DNA of 64,000 nt from Imperialibacter sp040222815 (GCF_040222815.1 NZ_JAVKCH010000042.1:74698-138697); one strand, 5' to 3'. Shown: positions 15,233-23,872, counted from the first letter of the stretch. The notes: generated from the letters alone by a model not told the origin. Translations and numbers: made by a program.

Positions 15233-15385
15233 CATTGAGGGGAGAAACCTCAAATAGCAAGGGCCAAAACTCAAATAAAATCCAAATTGGCTAAACTCCA
15301 ACCTCGTCGCTTACACACTGCAACATCAAAGTTGGCTTATGAAGCCAAGGAGGGGTTTGACATTTCTGTTGGTGCCTGATTGAAG

Positions 15386-15660
15386 CTTATTTGTTATTTG
15401 CAGCTTGAGGATTGGAATTTCCCCCCTTGGTTCTCATTTGTTATTTGCAGCTTGATGATTGGAATTTCCCCCTTGGTTCTCATTTGTTTTTGCAGCTTGA
15501 GCTTTGGAATTTCCCCCTTGGTTCTCATTTGTTTTTTGCAGCTTGAGCTTTGGAATTTCCCCCTTGGTTCTCATTTGTTTTTTGCAGCTTGAGCTTTGGA
15601 ATTTCCCCCTTGGTTCTTATTTGAGTTTTGCTATTTGAGTTTTGTGATTTCCCCTTTGGT
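15386..15660. repeat. 46-bp tandem repeats running into the araC-type gene
   Basis: Equivalent GGAATTT positions are 15414, 15461, 15506, 15552 and 15598, with a sixth degenerate one (GTGATTT) at 15644, so unit lengths are 47, 45, 46, 46 and 46. Each unit holds TTTCCCCCTTGGTTCTCATT and TTTGCAGCTTGAG. The sixth unit is inside the last codons of the regulator gene whose stop is at 15617. The rest of the gap 15156-15385 holds only the inverted repeats noted above. Confidence 0.85.
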
Positions 15661-16774
15661 ATTCCGAGGGTGTTACACCATAGTGTTTCTTGAACACTGC
15701 ATTAAAGGTGGCCTTGGAGTTAAAGCCCGCATTGGAGGCGATACCCAGCAGCGTAAGGTTTTGGTCTTCCTGGCTTTCAAGCTTGTCGGTAAACTCTTTC
15801 AGCCGGTACTCATTCACGAAGTCGTAGAAGTTTTTGCCAAACACCAGGTTGATAGCTTCCGAAACGTATTGCTTGTTGGACTTCACCTTTGCGCACAAGT
15901 CGAGTAGTGTGAGGCCAGCCGTTCGGTACAGCTTTTCTTCTTCCATTAGCTTTTTGATGTCGCTGGCCAGTTGCCGGTGCTGTTCTGTAGCCGGCCTAAC
16001 AGCTTCTGGCGCCAGCGGCACTTCCGACACTTCTGCGAAGCCTCCTTCCTCTGTCTCTGATTGAAAAATAGCAGGCTGCCGGATAAGCTTATAGGCCGAC
16101 CAGTAGATCAGGAAAATGACTCCAAGAAAATGGTAAGGATAAATAGCGCCGAGAAAAGAGAGGTTGTATTTTCTGGCATAAAACACCGCCACACCTATGC
16201 ACACAATGGCGAGATTGATCCAAAGAAAATTACCCAACCACAGGAGCCTGGTTTCCTCGGCAGCAGCGTAGTTCAGGATCTTTTTTCGGTAGAGATTGTA
16301 GAACCAAAGAGAGGCGGAGAAAAAGGTGATATGGAGCACGTTGACTAGCTGATTGATCAGCCCAAAGTCGTCCTTTACGGAAAGGGCAAAGTCTGTAATA
16401 TAGGCCCGTTTCTCACTTGCCGATTGGAGGTAGAAGGGCATGTGATAGATTGCCAATAGCACAAAGGGGACAAGGTAAAGCCATTCCACAAGTGAGGGCT
16501 TAAGGGAATACCTCGTGATTCGCCGCACGAAAATAAGAATGATGGGGCCGTAAAGTGCGGGCACCAGCCAGGTGACGTGCAAAAGGTGGGGGAATTGCAT
16601 GAAAAACTCCTGCCTGTCGTTAGCGACAAGAAACAGGTGGATGGCCAGAAACAATAGCAGAAAGCCGAACAGCCGGGAACCCCTGATGGCAGAATGAAAG
16701 AATAGGTATGTGGCCAGGAGAATTGCCTGGATGCAGCCTGCAAAAAGTAAAATTTGAAGCAGCCCTATATTCAT
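15617..16774 (-). CDS. AraC-family regulator with membrane-spanning N-terminus
   Basis: A 385-residue membrane-bound transcription factor. Residues 1-230 hold about seven hydrophobic segments (LLQILLFAGCIQAILLATYL; LFGFLLLFLAIHLFLVA; VEWLYLVPFVLLAIY and others). Residues ~280-375 are an AraC-type double helix-turn-helix: LTLLDLCAKVKSNKQYVSEAIN split as TLLDLCAKV and KQYVSEAIN, then LGIASNAGFNSKATFNAVFK written as IASNAGFNSKATF, and GVTPSEYQR. The design is common in Bacteroidota, where the membrane part is presumed to sense an envelope signal. The final ten codons lie inside the 46-bp tandem array. Target genes are unknown. Confidence 0.88.
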   Translation of the reverse strand: MNIGLLQILLFAGCIQAILLATYLFFHSAIRGSRLFGFLLLFLAIHLFLVANDRQEFFMQFPHLLHVTWLVPALYGPIILIFVRRITRYSLKPSLVEWLYLVPFVLLAIYHMPFYLQSASEKRAYITDFALSVKDDFGLINQLVNVLHITFFSASLWFYNLYRKKILNYAAAEETRLLWLGNFLWINLAIVCIGVAVFYARKYNLSFLGAIYPYHFLGVIFLIYWSAYKLIRQPAIFQSETEEGGFAEVSEVPLAPEAVRPATEQHRQLASDIKKLMEEEKLYRTAGLTLLDLCAKVKSNKQYVSEAINLVFGKNFYDFVNEYRLKEFTDKLESQEDQNLTLLGIASNAGFNSKATFNAVFKKHYGVTPSEYQRGNHKTQIAKLK

Positions 16775-16883
16775 CGTTCAAGAGTGAACCGCAAATATAG
16801 CAGAGGGCAGCAAAAAGAAGTAAGGAAGGAAAATTCATGAAACTTGTGATGAGATAGAGAAGCTGTGAAGCAGCGAGCTTTGC

Positions 16884-17291
16884 TTAGTCTCTGCAGGTGA
16901 GCAGCCAGTGGTTACCAAACTTATCGGTGAGCCCTCCAAACCAGGCGCCCCAAAAGGTCTTTCCAATTGGGTGAGTGGCTTGGCCTTTGTCGGACAGTTT
17001 CTTAAAGTAGCGCTGAAGCTCCTTTTTGCTGTTGCAGTCTATGAGAATGGATACGGCATTGCCCCGGCTCAGGCCTTCTTCGCCCACCATGTCGGTGGCC
17101 ATCAGCACTAGATTGTCCTTTGCCAGAGTGGCCTGCAGGATGCACTCTCTCATTGGCTGGGGAAGTTGAGCAGGAGCAGGTGATTCACCTACTGTTTCAA
17201 GCCTTAGCTCCCCGCCCAGACAGTCACGGTAGAAGTTCATCGCCTCCCGGCAGTTGCCGTTGAAGGTCAGGTATGTAATCAAATGAGCCAT
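16884..17291 (-). CDS. VOC family protein, PhnB/YjdN type
   Basis: A 135-residue vicinal-oxygen-chelate fold protein of the PhnB/YjdN subgroup (glyoxalase/dioxygenase superfamily). Characteristic stretches are LTFNGNCREAMNFYRDCLGG at the start, the middle DNLVLMATD, and the closing FWGAWFGGLTDKFGNHWLL. These proteins are typically dimers with unknown or stress-related roles; a specific reaction cannot be given. It stands alone, divergent from the GlxA-like regulator (129 bp between start codons). Confidence 0.88.
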   Translation of the reverse strand: MAHLITYLTFNGNCREAMNFYRDCLGGELRLETVGESPAPAQLPQPMRECILQATLAKDNLVLMATDMVGEEGLSRGNAVSILIDCNSKKELQRYFKKLSDKGQATHPIGKTFWGAWFGGLTDKFGNHWLLTCRD

Positions 17292-17369
17292 TTATCAGCA
17301 TTTGTCAGCCTTACAAAACTAGCTTCGGGAGCATCGCTTATCGGGGTGTGAAAACGGCAATTTGATGGG

Positions 17370-17401
17370 TTGATTCCGCCAGATGAATTAGCTACTTTTA
17401 T
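17370..17401 (+). promoter_or_regulatory. Possible Bacteroidota-type promoter
   Basis: TTG at 17370-17372 and TACTTTTA at 17393-17400, a 20-bp gap, fits the TTG-N17-23-TAnnTTTG pattern except for the last base. It ends 20 bp before the ATG at 17421. Eye-matched only. Confidence 0.3.
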
Positions 17402-17420
17402 CAGGCTAAATTTCATCCCA

Positions 17421-18401
17421 ATGAAGAGTATTTCAATCCTCGTGCCTAACTCAGCCGTGATGGAAGCGGTGGCCGACCCCCGCTATATGTTCACCGCTGC
17501 CAACCAGTTTTTGCAGGCAGTTGGCAAAGCGCCACTTTTTGAAGTTCACCTTGTGGGTGCTACAAAGGACGTGAAGCTGCACGATGGTGCTTTTTCCGTG
17601 CATACCGACAAGTTGATGAAGGATGTTGGCAAAACGGATCTGATTGTGATTCCCGCTTTGTTTGGTGACATGAAACAGGCAGTAGAAGTTAATAAAGATG
17701 CCATTCCATGGTTGGTGAATAAATACAATGAGGGTACAGAGATAGCCTCTCTTTGTGTGGGTGCGTTTCTGCTGGCGTCCACCGGCTTGCTGGAAGGCAA
17801 ACGCTGCTCCACCCACTGGGCATTTGCCAACGAGTTCCGGGAAACGTTCCCCAACGTTGAATTGGTAGACGGCAGCATTATCACCGAAGAGCACCGGCTA
17901 TATTCGAGCGGCGGTGCCAATTCCTATTGGAACCTGCTGCTGTACCTGCTGGAAAAATACACGGATCGGGACACGGCGATCCTGGCGGCCAAATACTTTG
18001 CTATAGACATCGACAGAGAAAGCCAGGCAGCCTTTATGATGTTCAACGGGCAGAAGGACCACAACGATCCGGAAGTGAAAAAGGCGCAGGACTTTATTGA
18101 AGACAATTCGGCGGAGCGAATCTCCGTCGACCAGCTGGTGGATATGTTCGCAGTCAGCCGCCGCAGTTTTGAGCGCCGGTTCAAGAAGGCGACTAACAAC
18201 ACCATTGTGGAGTACATACAACGGGTGAAAGTAGAGGCTGCCAAGCGAAGCTTTGAAAAGAGCCGCAAGAACATCAACGAGGTCATGTACGACGTGGGGT
18301 ATACTGATACCAAGGCATTCAGAACAGTGTTCAAGCGAATTACAGGCCTGACACCGATAGAGTACAGGAATAAGTATTATAAGGAGCCGGTGGTGGTTTA
18401 G
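17421..18401 (+). CDS. GlxA-family regulator: DJ-1/PfpI domain plus AraC HTH
   Basis: A 326-residue transcription factor of the GlxA/FtrA family. Residues 1-195 are a DJ-1/PfpI-like domain (SISILVPNSAVMEAV; IASLCVGAFLLASTGLLEGK with the nucleophile-elbow Cys in LCVGAF, then STHWAF). Residues ~225-320 are the AraC HTH pair (ISVDQLVDMFAVSRRSFERR; MYDVGYTDTKAFRTVFKR; GLTPIEYRNKY). The start at 17421 (MKSISILVPN) begins the domain; the longer frame adds unrelated residues. Such proteins sense small metabolites and often control catabolic or stress genes, but no target is evident here. Confidence 0.9.
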   Translation: MKSISILVPNSAVMEAVADPRYMFTAANQFLQAVGKAPLFEVHLVGATKDVKLHDGAFSVHTDKLMKDVGKTDLIVIPALFGDMKQAVEVNKDAIPWLVNKYNEGTEIASLCVGAFLLASTGLLEGKRCSTHWAFANEFRETFPNVELVDGSIITEEHRLYSSGGANSYWNLLLYLLEKYTDRDTAILAAKYFAIDIDRESQAAFMMFNGQKDHNDPEVKKAQDFIEDNSAERISVDQLVDMFAVSRRSFERRFKKATNNTIVEYIQRVKVEAAKRSFEKSRKNINEVMYDVGYTDTKAFRTVFKRITGLTPIEYRNKYYKEPVVV

Positions 18402-18427
18402 CCCACCTACGCCAAAGGCTACGGCGG

Positions 18428-18512
18428 GCAAGGAAGTCGGAAGATTGGAGACGGAAGATGGAAGACCGGAGACGGAAGACGGAAGACGGACAAGACCGGA
18501 GACGGAAGATGA
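18428..18512 (+). repeat. GGAAGA-type purine microsatellite
   Basis: Irregular tandem reiteration of GGAAGAC, GGAGACGGAAGA and similar words, typical of replication-slippage tracts seen between genes in this phylum. Confidence 0.7.
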
Positions 18513-18740
18513 CCAGGCGTCGGTACGGTAGCGCTGGGCAGTAGGGCAGCAACCGTCAGCCGCCGGGTAGGAAGTAAGAAGTGGGAGGGAAACAGGGGTT
18601 TGAAGACTGGCGATAGAAGAAAAGGCTTAGTGTCTTGGTGGCAATGTTTAGTAGTAGAGTGTCCTACCTAGCTAAATGCTTCGAGGGGCGAGGAGTTCAG
18701 GCGTCGGTACGGTAGCACTGGGCAGTAGGGCAGCAACCGT

Positions 18741-19146
18741 CAGCCGCCGGGTAGGAAGCAAGAAGTGAGAGTAAGACCGGGGGGTAGAGGCCATAGTGAA
18801 ACCAGCAGCAAGCTGGGAGCATTGAGCATAGTGCTGTTCAAAACTATACCGCCTTTTCAGGACTTTGATGTATGCGAGCCCTGAAAGGACGTAATAAACC
18901 CAGGATGGTGGTGAAGCCACATCCTGATGAAGGAGGCAAAAGCCAGCCGTCGGGTAGGAAGTAAGAAGAGAGAGTAAGACCGGGGGGTAGAGGCCATAGT
19001 GAAACCAGGAGCAAGCTGGGAGCATTGAGCAAAGTGCTGTTCAAAACTATACCGCCTTTTCAGGACTTTGATGTATGCGAGCCCTGAAAGGACGTAATAA
19101 ACCCAGGATGGTGGTGAATCCACATCCTGATGAAGGAGGCAAAAGT
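18741..19146 (+). repeat. 203-bp tandem repeat, two full units plus partial flanks
   Basis: The word CAGCCGCCGGG or CAGCCGTCGGG begins units at 18741, 18944 and 19147, an exact 203-bp period. A further partial copy begins at 18557. Each full unit contains CTATACCGCCTTTTCAGGAC, GAGCCCTGAAAGGACG and CACATCCTGATGAAGGAGGC. The two units differ at few positions, so the duplication is recent or kept uniform. GAGCCCTGAAAGG(G/A)CG resembles an intergenic word I recall from several Bacteroidota and Planctomycetota genomes (memory only). Confidence 0.85.
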
Positions 19147-19190
19147 CAGCCGCCGGGAATAAAGAGAAGTCCGAGAGGGAAGACTACAAA

Positions 19191-19275
19191 AGTTTTGCAG
19201 TGGCACAGGCATCCGAGCCCAGGCGAGACTAATTTGACACTCAGCTGTCTCCGTTCTTCCAAACTTTTGTAGTCT
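19191..19275. repeat. 15-bp perfect inverted repeat pair
   Basis: AGACTACAAAAGTTT at 19191-19205 and its exact inverse at 19261-19275, 55 bp apart, just past the stop of the minus-strand methyltransferase gene at 19290. It may work as a terminator or be the ends of a small element. The 55-bp interior has no obvious structure. Confidence 0.6.
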
Positions 19276-19289
19276 GTTGGAACCCAAAC

Positions 19290-20006
19290 TTACTTTTTGC
19301 TGACTATGTAGTTCGTTGCATATAACCTGGCATCAATTGAGTGCGTGTTGGCGTGATTGCTCAGCTCTTTCACAAGCAAAACAAATGGCTCGGAACTAGC
19401 ATACCTTTCAGCAAAATATTCATAAAAGCTTCTTGCCGACAACAGCAAATGTCCAAGCTCCTCAGTGCTCACCGTAAGCTGGTAGTCACTGACAAAAGAG
19501 TTGGTTTCTCTCAAACCATTCATTTCGAGGCCGGAAAAGTTGGTCCGGTGATCATAGTCAACCGCTTCCACAGGTAGATCAAACCCAAAAGGTAGCTGCT
19601 GAAAGAGCACCTCAAAGTCGTAAGCTATTATCGTCGCTTTTGGTTGGCACACCCTTACCACCTCGTCGAGCATCCCTAGCGACCTGGCATAAAACAACGA
19701 GCCCGCAAAGGTGATGATGTCGAACGAGCTATCGGTAAAAGGCAGCTTTTTGCCATCAAAATGTACATAACTCACGCTGGGGTAGTCGATGGCCTGCATC
19801 AACATTTCTTTGTTGGGTTCAACTCCTGTCACTTTTTCACAAAAGTCGGCCAAGGCGATGCTCGATTGCCCTGTGCCGCTCCCGATGTCAAGCCCATTGC
19901 CATAAACTGCCCCAGGTTTCAGGCACTTTGCAAGGATCAGCTGATGCAGAGGTGGGCGGTAGGCATTGCAATGGTGGGCGATGTCGGCGTTGTAATCCTC
20001 AGTCAT
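19290..20006 (-). CDS. Class I SAM-dependent methyltransferase
   Basis: A 238-residue Rossmann-fold methyltransferase. The SAM-binding motif I is NGLDIGSGTGQSSIALADF (about residues 37-55), followed by the acidic motif II VTGVEPNKEML and motif-IV region DSSFDIITFAGSLFYARS. The overall layout is like methyltransferase_11/25 proteins related to UbiE or Tam; substrate unknown. It starts 18 bp after the S41 peptidase gene stop on the same strand, so the two are probably one transcript. Confidence 0.88.
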   Translation of the reverse strand: MTEDYNADIAHHCNAYRPPLHQLILAKCLKPGAVYGNGLDIGSGTGQSSIALADFCEKVTGVEPNKEMLMQAIDYPSVSYVHFDGKKLPFTDSSFDIITFAGSLFYARSLGMLDEVVRVCQPKATIIAYDFEVLFQQLPFGFDLPVEAVDYDHRTNFSGLEMNGLRETNSFVSDYQLTVSTEELGHLLLSARSFYEYFAERYASSEPFVLLVKELSNHANTHSIDARLYATNYIVSKK

Positions 20007-20024
20007 TTTGATCGCTGCTATCCG

Positions 20025-21365
20025 TTACTTGATGAGGCCAAGGGCTACCTCCATCTCAAGATCCTTTTCGTTCATCAAATCTTCTATTGTGTAACTCACT
20101 TCGTGGTCGGGCAGCAGCCCCCTGTTGCTGGTCTTTTGGCTGGAAGAGGGCGGGAAGGCCAAATGATATCTCGGAATGCCAATTCGGATGCCTGAATTTG
20201 GAAGAACGATGCTTTGGGTTGAGCCCGCAGCAAACCCCTCGTACCGGGTGCCCGTTTCCTCTCCAATAACCGTTGCATTTCCGTACTCTTTCAAATACCT
20301 GGCAATTTCCGCTCCGGCAGAGTAGGTTCGCCCATTCACCAGCGCATAGATATTTCCTTTGAAGGCAAGCTTATCGATTTTTGGTAATGAATAATCCTTC
20401 TTTTTGCCTTTCCACGATTCTGTAGTTTTGAAAAGTTCCTTCCCCGCTTCTTTCATAATAAAGGGAATCAGGTCGTCAGCAAATTCATTTCTGCCGCCTG
20501 TGTTGTCCCGGAGGTCTACGATCAGGCTGGAGACCTGGGAAGTCTTTAGTTGCTCAAATATTTCCTCGTATAGCTTACCTGCCTCAAGGTCATATTTTTC
20601 AACAAGGGATCGGGTAAAGTCCTTGAGCGTCAAAACTGCCACATCGTCTTTTATCTCAAACTCATAAACCTGTTTTACATCAGGTTCTTCTTCTGGCGCA
20701 GCAGACTTTCGTTGCTGGTAGTTGGCCATCCACCCCTCCCTGGTCAATGCCTCGATGGTTGCAGTGCTGCGTTGTCCTTGCCTTTCATACTCGAAAGCAA
20801 AGCTTTCCGGCTGCTCAACATAGAGGTAATACATCCAGGGAAAGCCTATGGTTAGGTTTTTTAGCTGATAAGTCTCTATGTGGCCGTCGGAGGGGATGCA
20901 GGGCAGTATGCTTGCGATGATATCAGCTGAGGGTCGTCCATTGATCGACAGTATCTCATCTCCCCGCTGGAGTTCTTCGCTGTTGGCGCTGTTGATCCAA
21001 ACAAAAATACTGTCACCAATGATTTTGACGGACAGCGGCATGTACTTGTAGGTGTTGTCCACAAACCCTTTGTGTGCCACGTCGTTCCAGTCGCCAAGGT
21101 TAAAGTGTCCTTCGTTTGCCAGAGATGCGATTTTGGAAACCAGACTGAAATAAGCCAGGACAGACATGTCGTTTACTACCGAACTTACAATGGCATCCGC
21201 CTTTTCCTTAAAGTCCGGGTTGTAGAGATAAAGTGCCGGTTCAAATTCTTCGGTTTTGCTGATAAGAAATTGCAAGTCTTCCTTCACCTGACTATCCGTG
21301 TATGTCTGGGCAACGCTGGCTGAAGTCAACAACGTCAGTATGAAAATGGGCACTATTTTTTGCAT
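20025..21365 (-). CDS. S41 family peptidase (C-terminal processing protease type)
   Basis: A 446-residue exported protease. Start at 21365 (MQKIVPIFILTLLTSASVAQ) gives a clean signal peptide. A PDZ-like part is seen at ELQRGDEILSINGRPSADI, about residues 140-160. The S41 core follows: DVAVLTLKDFT, LIVDLRDNTGGRNE and the catalytic Ser in NGRTYSAGAEIARYL, then ATVIGEETG. These tail-specific proteases act on exposed C-termini in the periplasm or on secreted proteins. It leads the small operon with the methyltransferase. Confidence 0.88.
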   Translation of the reverse strand: MQKIVPIFILTLLTSASVAQTYTDSQVKEDLQFLISKTEEFEPALYLYNPDFKEKADAIVSSVVNDMSVLAYFSLVSKIASLANEGHFNLGDWNDVAHKGFVDNTYKYMPLSVKIIGDSIFVWINSANSEELQRGDEILSINGRPSADIIASILPCIPSDGHIETYQLKNLTIGFPWMYYLYVEQPESFAFEYERQGQRSTATIEALTREGWMANYQQRKSAAPEEEPDVKQVYEFEIKDDVAVLTLKDFTRSLVEKYDLEAGKLYEEIFEQLKTSQVSSLIVDLRDNTGGRNEFADDLIPFIMKEAGKELFKTTESWKGKKKDYSLPKIDKLAFKGNIYALVNGRTYSAGAEIARYLKEYGNATVIGEETGTRYEGFAAGSTQSIVLPNSGIRIGIPRYHLAFPPSSSQKTSNRGLLPDHEVSYTIEDLMNEKDLEMEVALGLIK

Positions 21366-21571
21366 GCGTAAATTGTTTAAAGTGGACAACCCTTAGGCCA
21401 TGAAATGCCACAGTTTGCGACAACTCCGAATAGCTTTACGATGTATACAATTGGTTAGACTGAGGAACAGGTTCTTCAGTTACAACCATTAATAGGAGAG
21501 TTGAATAAACAACTTATTTCTTAAAAGTTGCTAGCTTCACATTACTAGTTCCTGGCATTATCTTCTTTATT

Positions 21572-22393
21572 ATGCAATCGACCAAACAAAAACTCCACAG
21601 GATCATATTCGGGGTAGACACACCCGCTGGCAGGGGTTTCGACATAGCGCTCCTTATCCTCATTGTGGCCAGCATCACCATACTTATGCTGGAGAGTGTA
21701 AGTGAGATCAATCGGGAGTGGGCTGCATTTTTCTACAAACTTGATTGGATCATCACGGGACTGTTTACAATTGAGTACGGCCTTCGGCTGTGGACCTCAG
21801 ACAAGAAGACCGCCTACGTCTTTAGCTTTTTCGGCATGATCGATTTGCTTTCCATTTTACCAACTTACCTCAGCATATTTTTTGTTGGCAGCCACGCACT
21901 GGCCATTATCAGGGTGCTCAGGCTGTTGCGGGTATTTCGGGTGCTGAAGCTGGTGCAGTTTATGGGTGAGGCCAGCAAGCTGGGTGAGGCAGTGAAATCA
22001 AGCTCGAAGAAAATCATCGTTTTTCTCTTCTTCGTGGTCATCGTCAGCGTTTTTGTGGGCACATTGATGTATATCATCGAAGGCCGGGAGCACGGATTTA
22101 CCAGCATACCCCGAAGTATCTACTGGGCCATTGTAACGCTCTCCACTGTTGGCTATGGCGATATTGCCCCCCAAACTACCCTGGGGCAGTTTCTAGCGAC
22201 CATACTAATGGTAACTGGTTATGGCCTGATTGCTGTGCCTACCGGACTAGTGACCGTGGAGCTTGCCAAAGGAAGCACCAATGCCCTGAATACTTCTGGG
22301 CATACCAGCAGGCAATGCCAGCATTGCGGCAATACTGATCACATCAAGAAGGCGAAGTACTGCTGTGTTTGCGGAAACGAACTGGAAAAGTGA
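21572..22393 (+). CDS. Voltage-gated-type potassium channel with C-terminal zinc ribbon
   Basis: A 273-residue ion transporter with six membrane segments. The S4 voltage-sensor helix is readable as RVLRLLRVFRVLKL (residues 114-127), and the pore filter TVGYGD at 192-197 gives K+ selectivity. After S6 there is a short linker and a four-Cys zinc ribbon: QCQHCG (249-252) and CCVCG (264-268). There is no RCK/TrkA-N domain; the ribbon stands in its place. It is convergent with the DUF2461 gene with only 4 bp between stops, and divergent from the S41 gene with a ~205-bp promoter region. Confidence 0.92.
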   Translation: MQSTKQKLHRIIFGVDTPAGRGFDIALLILIVASITILMLESVSEINREWAAFFYKLDWIITGLFTIEYGLRLWTSDKKTAYVFSFFGMIDLLSILPTYLSIFFVGSHALAIIRVLRLLRVFRVLKLVQFMGEASKLGEAVKSSSKKIIVFLFFVVIVSVFVGTLMYIIEGREHGFTSIPRSIYWAIVTLSTVGYGDIAPQTTLGQFLATILMVTGYGLIAVPTGLVTVELAKGSTNALNTSGHTSRQCQHCGNTDHIKKAKYCCVCGNELEK

Positions 22394-22397
22394 TCCG

Positions 22398-23087
22398 CTA
22401 TGGCAGCGGCACCCCATTCCGGTCTGTAGTCAGCACTTCACTCATATGGTCGAGCCAGGGTCTTATCGCTTTGAAAACCCGGCTTACTTCCTGGAGAAAG
22501 TTTTCTGATAGCACCTCTTCGTCCGTAAAGGTGTGGCGGAAGATGAAGGACTTGTGTCGCAGCAATTCAATGGCAGGGTGGTCGACGGAATAGCCTCTTG
22601 GTGCAGTGGCGACGGTATTTCCCTGCATATCGCCATAAGCGCTTTTTATGGCTTTCGAACCTAAAATCTTCTGCCAGCCCTCATAGTCGTCCTCTATGTC
22701 GAAGCGAATGCGCTTCAGGTCTTCAGGATTGGGGTTAAAGAATCCGCAGGCGAGGAAACAGTTGGCCGGCTTGAGGTTGAGGTAATAGCCGCCCCGCCGT
22801 TCTTTGGTCGCCCGCCGGAACGACATGGCAAAGCGGGCATTGTAGGGCGACTTGTCTTTACTGAAACGCACGTCGTTGTAAATGCGGAACAGCGCCTTCT
22901 TTCCTGACGGCGTTTCGATCAGGTCGTGCCTGTTCATTTCAGCCAGCAGCGCATCGGCGAAGCCCACCATATTCTCAAGCGATGCCTGATACCGGCCTTT
23001 GTGCTGGGCAAACCAGTCCCGGTTGTTGTTGGCAGAGAGATCAGTGAGAAACTGGAAGGTAGACGGTTGGATGGTTGATTGGCTCAT
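22398..23087 (-). CDS. DUF2461 family protein (TIGR02453)
   Basis: A 229-residue cytoplasmic protein of the DUF2461/TIGR02453 family, function unknown. Recognisable blocks are FQFLTDLSANNNRDWFAQHK near the start, LFRIYNDVRFSKDKSPYNA, and GGYYLNLKPANCFLACGFFN with the last two separated by a short linker. The length is normal. It is the only gene on its side of the REP/transposase segment; no operon partner. Confidence 0.9.
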   Translation of the reverse strand: MSQSTIQPSTFQFLTDLSANNNRDWFAQHKGRYQASLENMVGFADALLAEMNRHDLIETPSGKKALFRIYNDVRFSKDKSPYNARFAMSFRRATKERRGGYYLNLKPANCFLACGFFNPNPEDLKRIRFDIEDDYEGWQKILGSKAIKSAYGDMQGNTVATAPRGYSVDHPAIELLRHKSFIFRHTFTDEEVLSENFLQEVSRVFKAIRPWLDHMSEVLTTDRNGVPLP

Positions 23088-23150
23088 TGTGGTTTAAAAA
23101 AGAACAAAACAGGTAGGTGCGGGGAATAGTTTTCGGTTGCTCTTTTCTTT

Positions 23151-23210
23151 GTCGCTCCGGCTTCGCCGAGTGACTTACCTTTTATCTCGCTCCGGCTTTG
23201 CCGAGTGACA
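23151..23210 (+). repeat. REP-like imperfect palindromes, two copies
   Basis: GTCGCTCCGG...CCGAGTGAC at 23151-23174 and a near copy at 23187-23210 (T in place of C in the loop region). Each is an imperfect palindrome (GTC.CTC.G...C.GAG.GAC). They are direct repeats of one another and inverted relative to the copy at 23873-23898, so they flank the transposase gene. Confidence 0.8.
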
Positions 23211-23260
23211 TGTCTCTATTTTTCTTTTAAAAACGCCGCTGTTAAAGGCCTCTGGCCGCA

Positions 23261-23791
23261 TCACAACTCGCTCACCTTTAACGGTGACAACGGACAAGCA
23301 CTGCTATAATACCACGCTTCAGGCTCAATCACATACCCGGCAGCCACAGGGTTTCTATGGATATAGTCTATTTTCTGATCAAGGATAGCCGGATAGCTTA
23401 GCTCAACAGGAAAATTGGTTTTTTGCCAAAACATATAATTGGTATTCTGCTTATATCGTTTGGCATACGCCTGAAATATTTCGATCATCCATTCCTTTCT
23501 GCTTTCTCCTGGTTCATTTTTGACCTGCTTAATGATCTCTTTTGAAGTAAAGCTTTTAAAATCTCTGACGATGTGGTTGAGGTCACTTTTCAGGCTTCTT
23601 GCAACCATATGAAGATGACTTGGCATGATTACGTAAGCAAAAATTTCCAAGCCTTTGTTCTGTGTGCAAAACGTCAGGCTCTCAATAATCTTATCACAAT
23701 ATCTTTGACGGGTAAACACATCTATCCAGCCAACCACGGGAATACTCAGAAAATAAGGGTGATCAGTGGTGGCTTTTCGTAGTTCAGACAT
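23261..23791 (-). CDS. REP-associated tyrosine transposase (RAYT, Y1 family)
   Basis: A 176-residue single-strand DNA transposase-like protein. The HUH motif is HLH at residues 59-61 (MPSHLHMVA), and the catalytic Tyr143 is in DYIHRNPVAAGYV, the hallmark of RAYT/TnpA-REP proteins. Length and spacing are intact, so it may be active. It has palindromic REP-like sequences on both sides in inverted orientation, the known arrangement for RAYT genes, which process REP elements rather than moving as classical insertion sequences. Confidence 0.92.
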   Translation of the reverse strand: MSELRKATTDHPYFLSIPVVGWIDVFTRQRYCDKIIESLTFCTQNKGLEIFAYVIMPSHLHMVARSLKSDLNHIVRDFKSFTSKEIIKQVKNEPGESRKEWMIEIFQAYAKRYKQNTNYMFWQKTNFPVELSYPAILDQKIDYIHRNPVAAGYVIEPEAWYYSSACPLSPLKVSEL

Positions 23792-23872
23792 GACAATGAA
23801 AATAGCCGCAATTTTTAAAATGTCATAGCAATTAAATGCTTAACATGATTGTGGTAGCGCTCGACAAAGTTC

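Larger units (their letters stand above)
18402..19290. other. Non-coding repeat zone between two genes
   Basis: About 890 bp without a credible gene. Contents in order: a GGAAGA-rich purine microsatellite (18428-18512), a partial unit of the 203-bp repeat (about 18516-18600), a short unique piece, two full 203-bp units (18741-19146), and an inverted repeat pair 19191-19275. The open frames here are products of the repeats and change with each unit. Confidence 0.75.

Noticed and set aside
18672..19287. Several 65-117-residue minus-strand frames in the 203-bp repeats
   Set aside because: They repeat with each unit, differ in length after each change and have no start context; best seen as repeat by-products.
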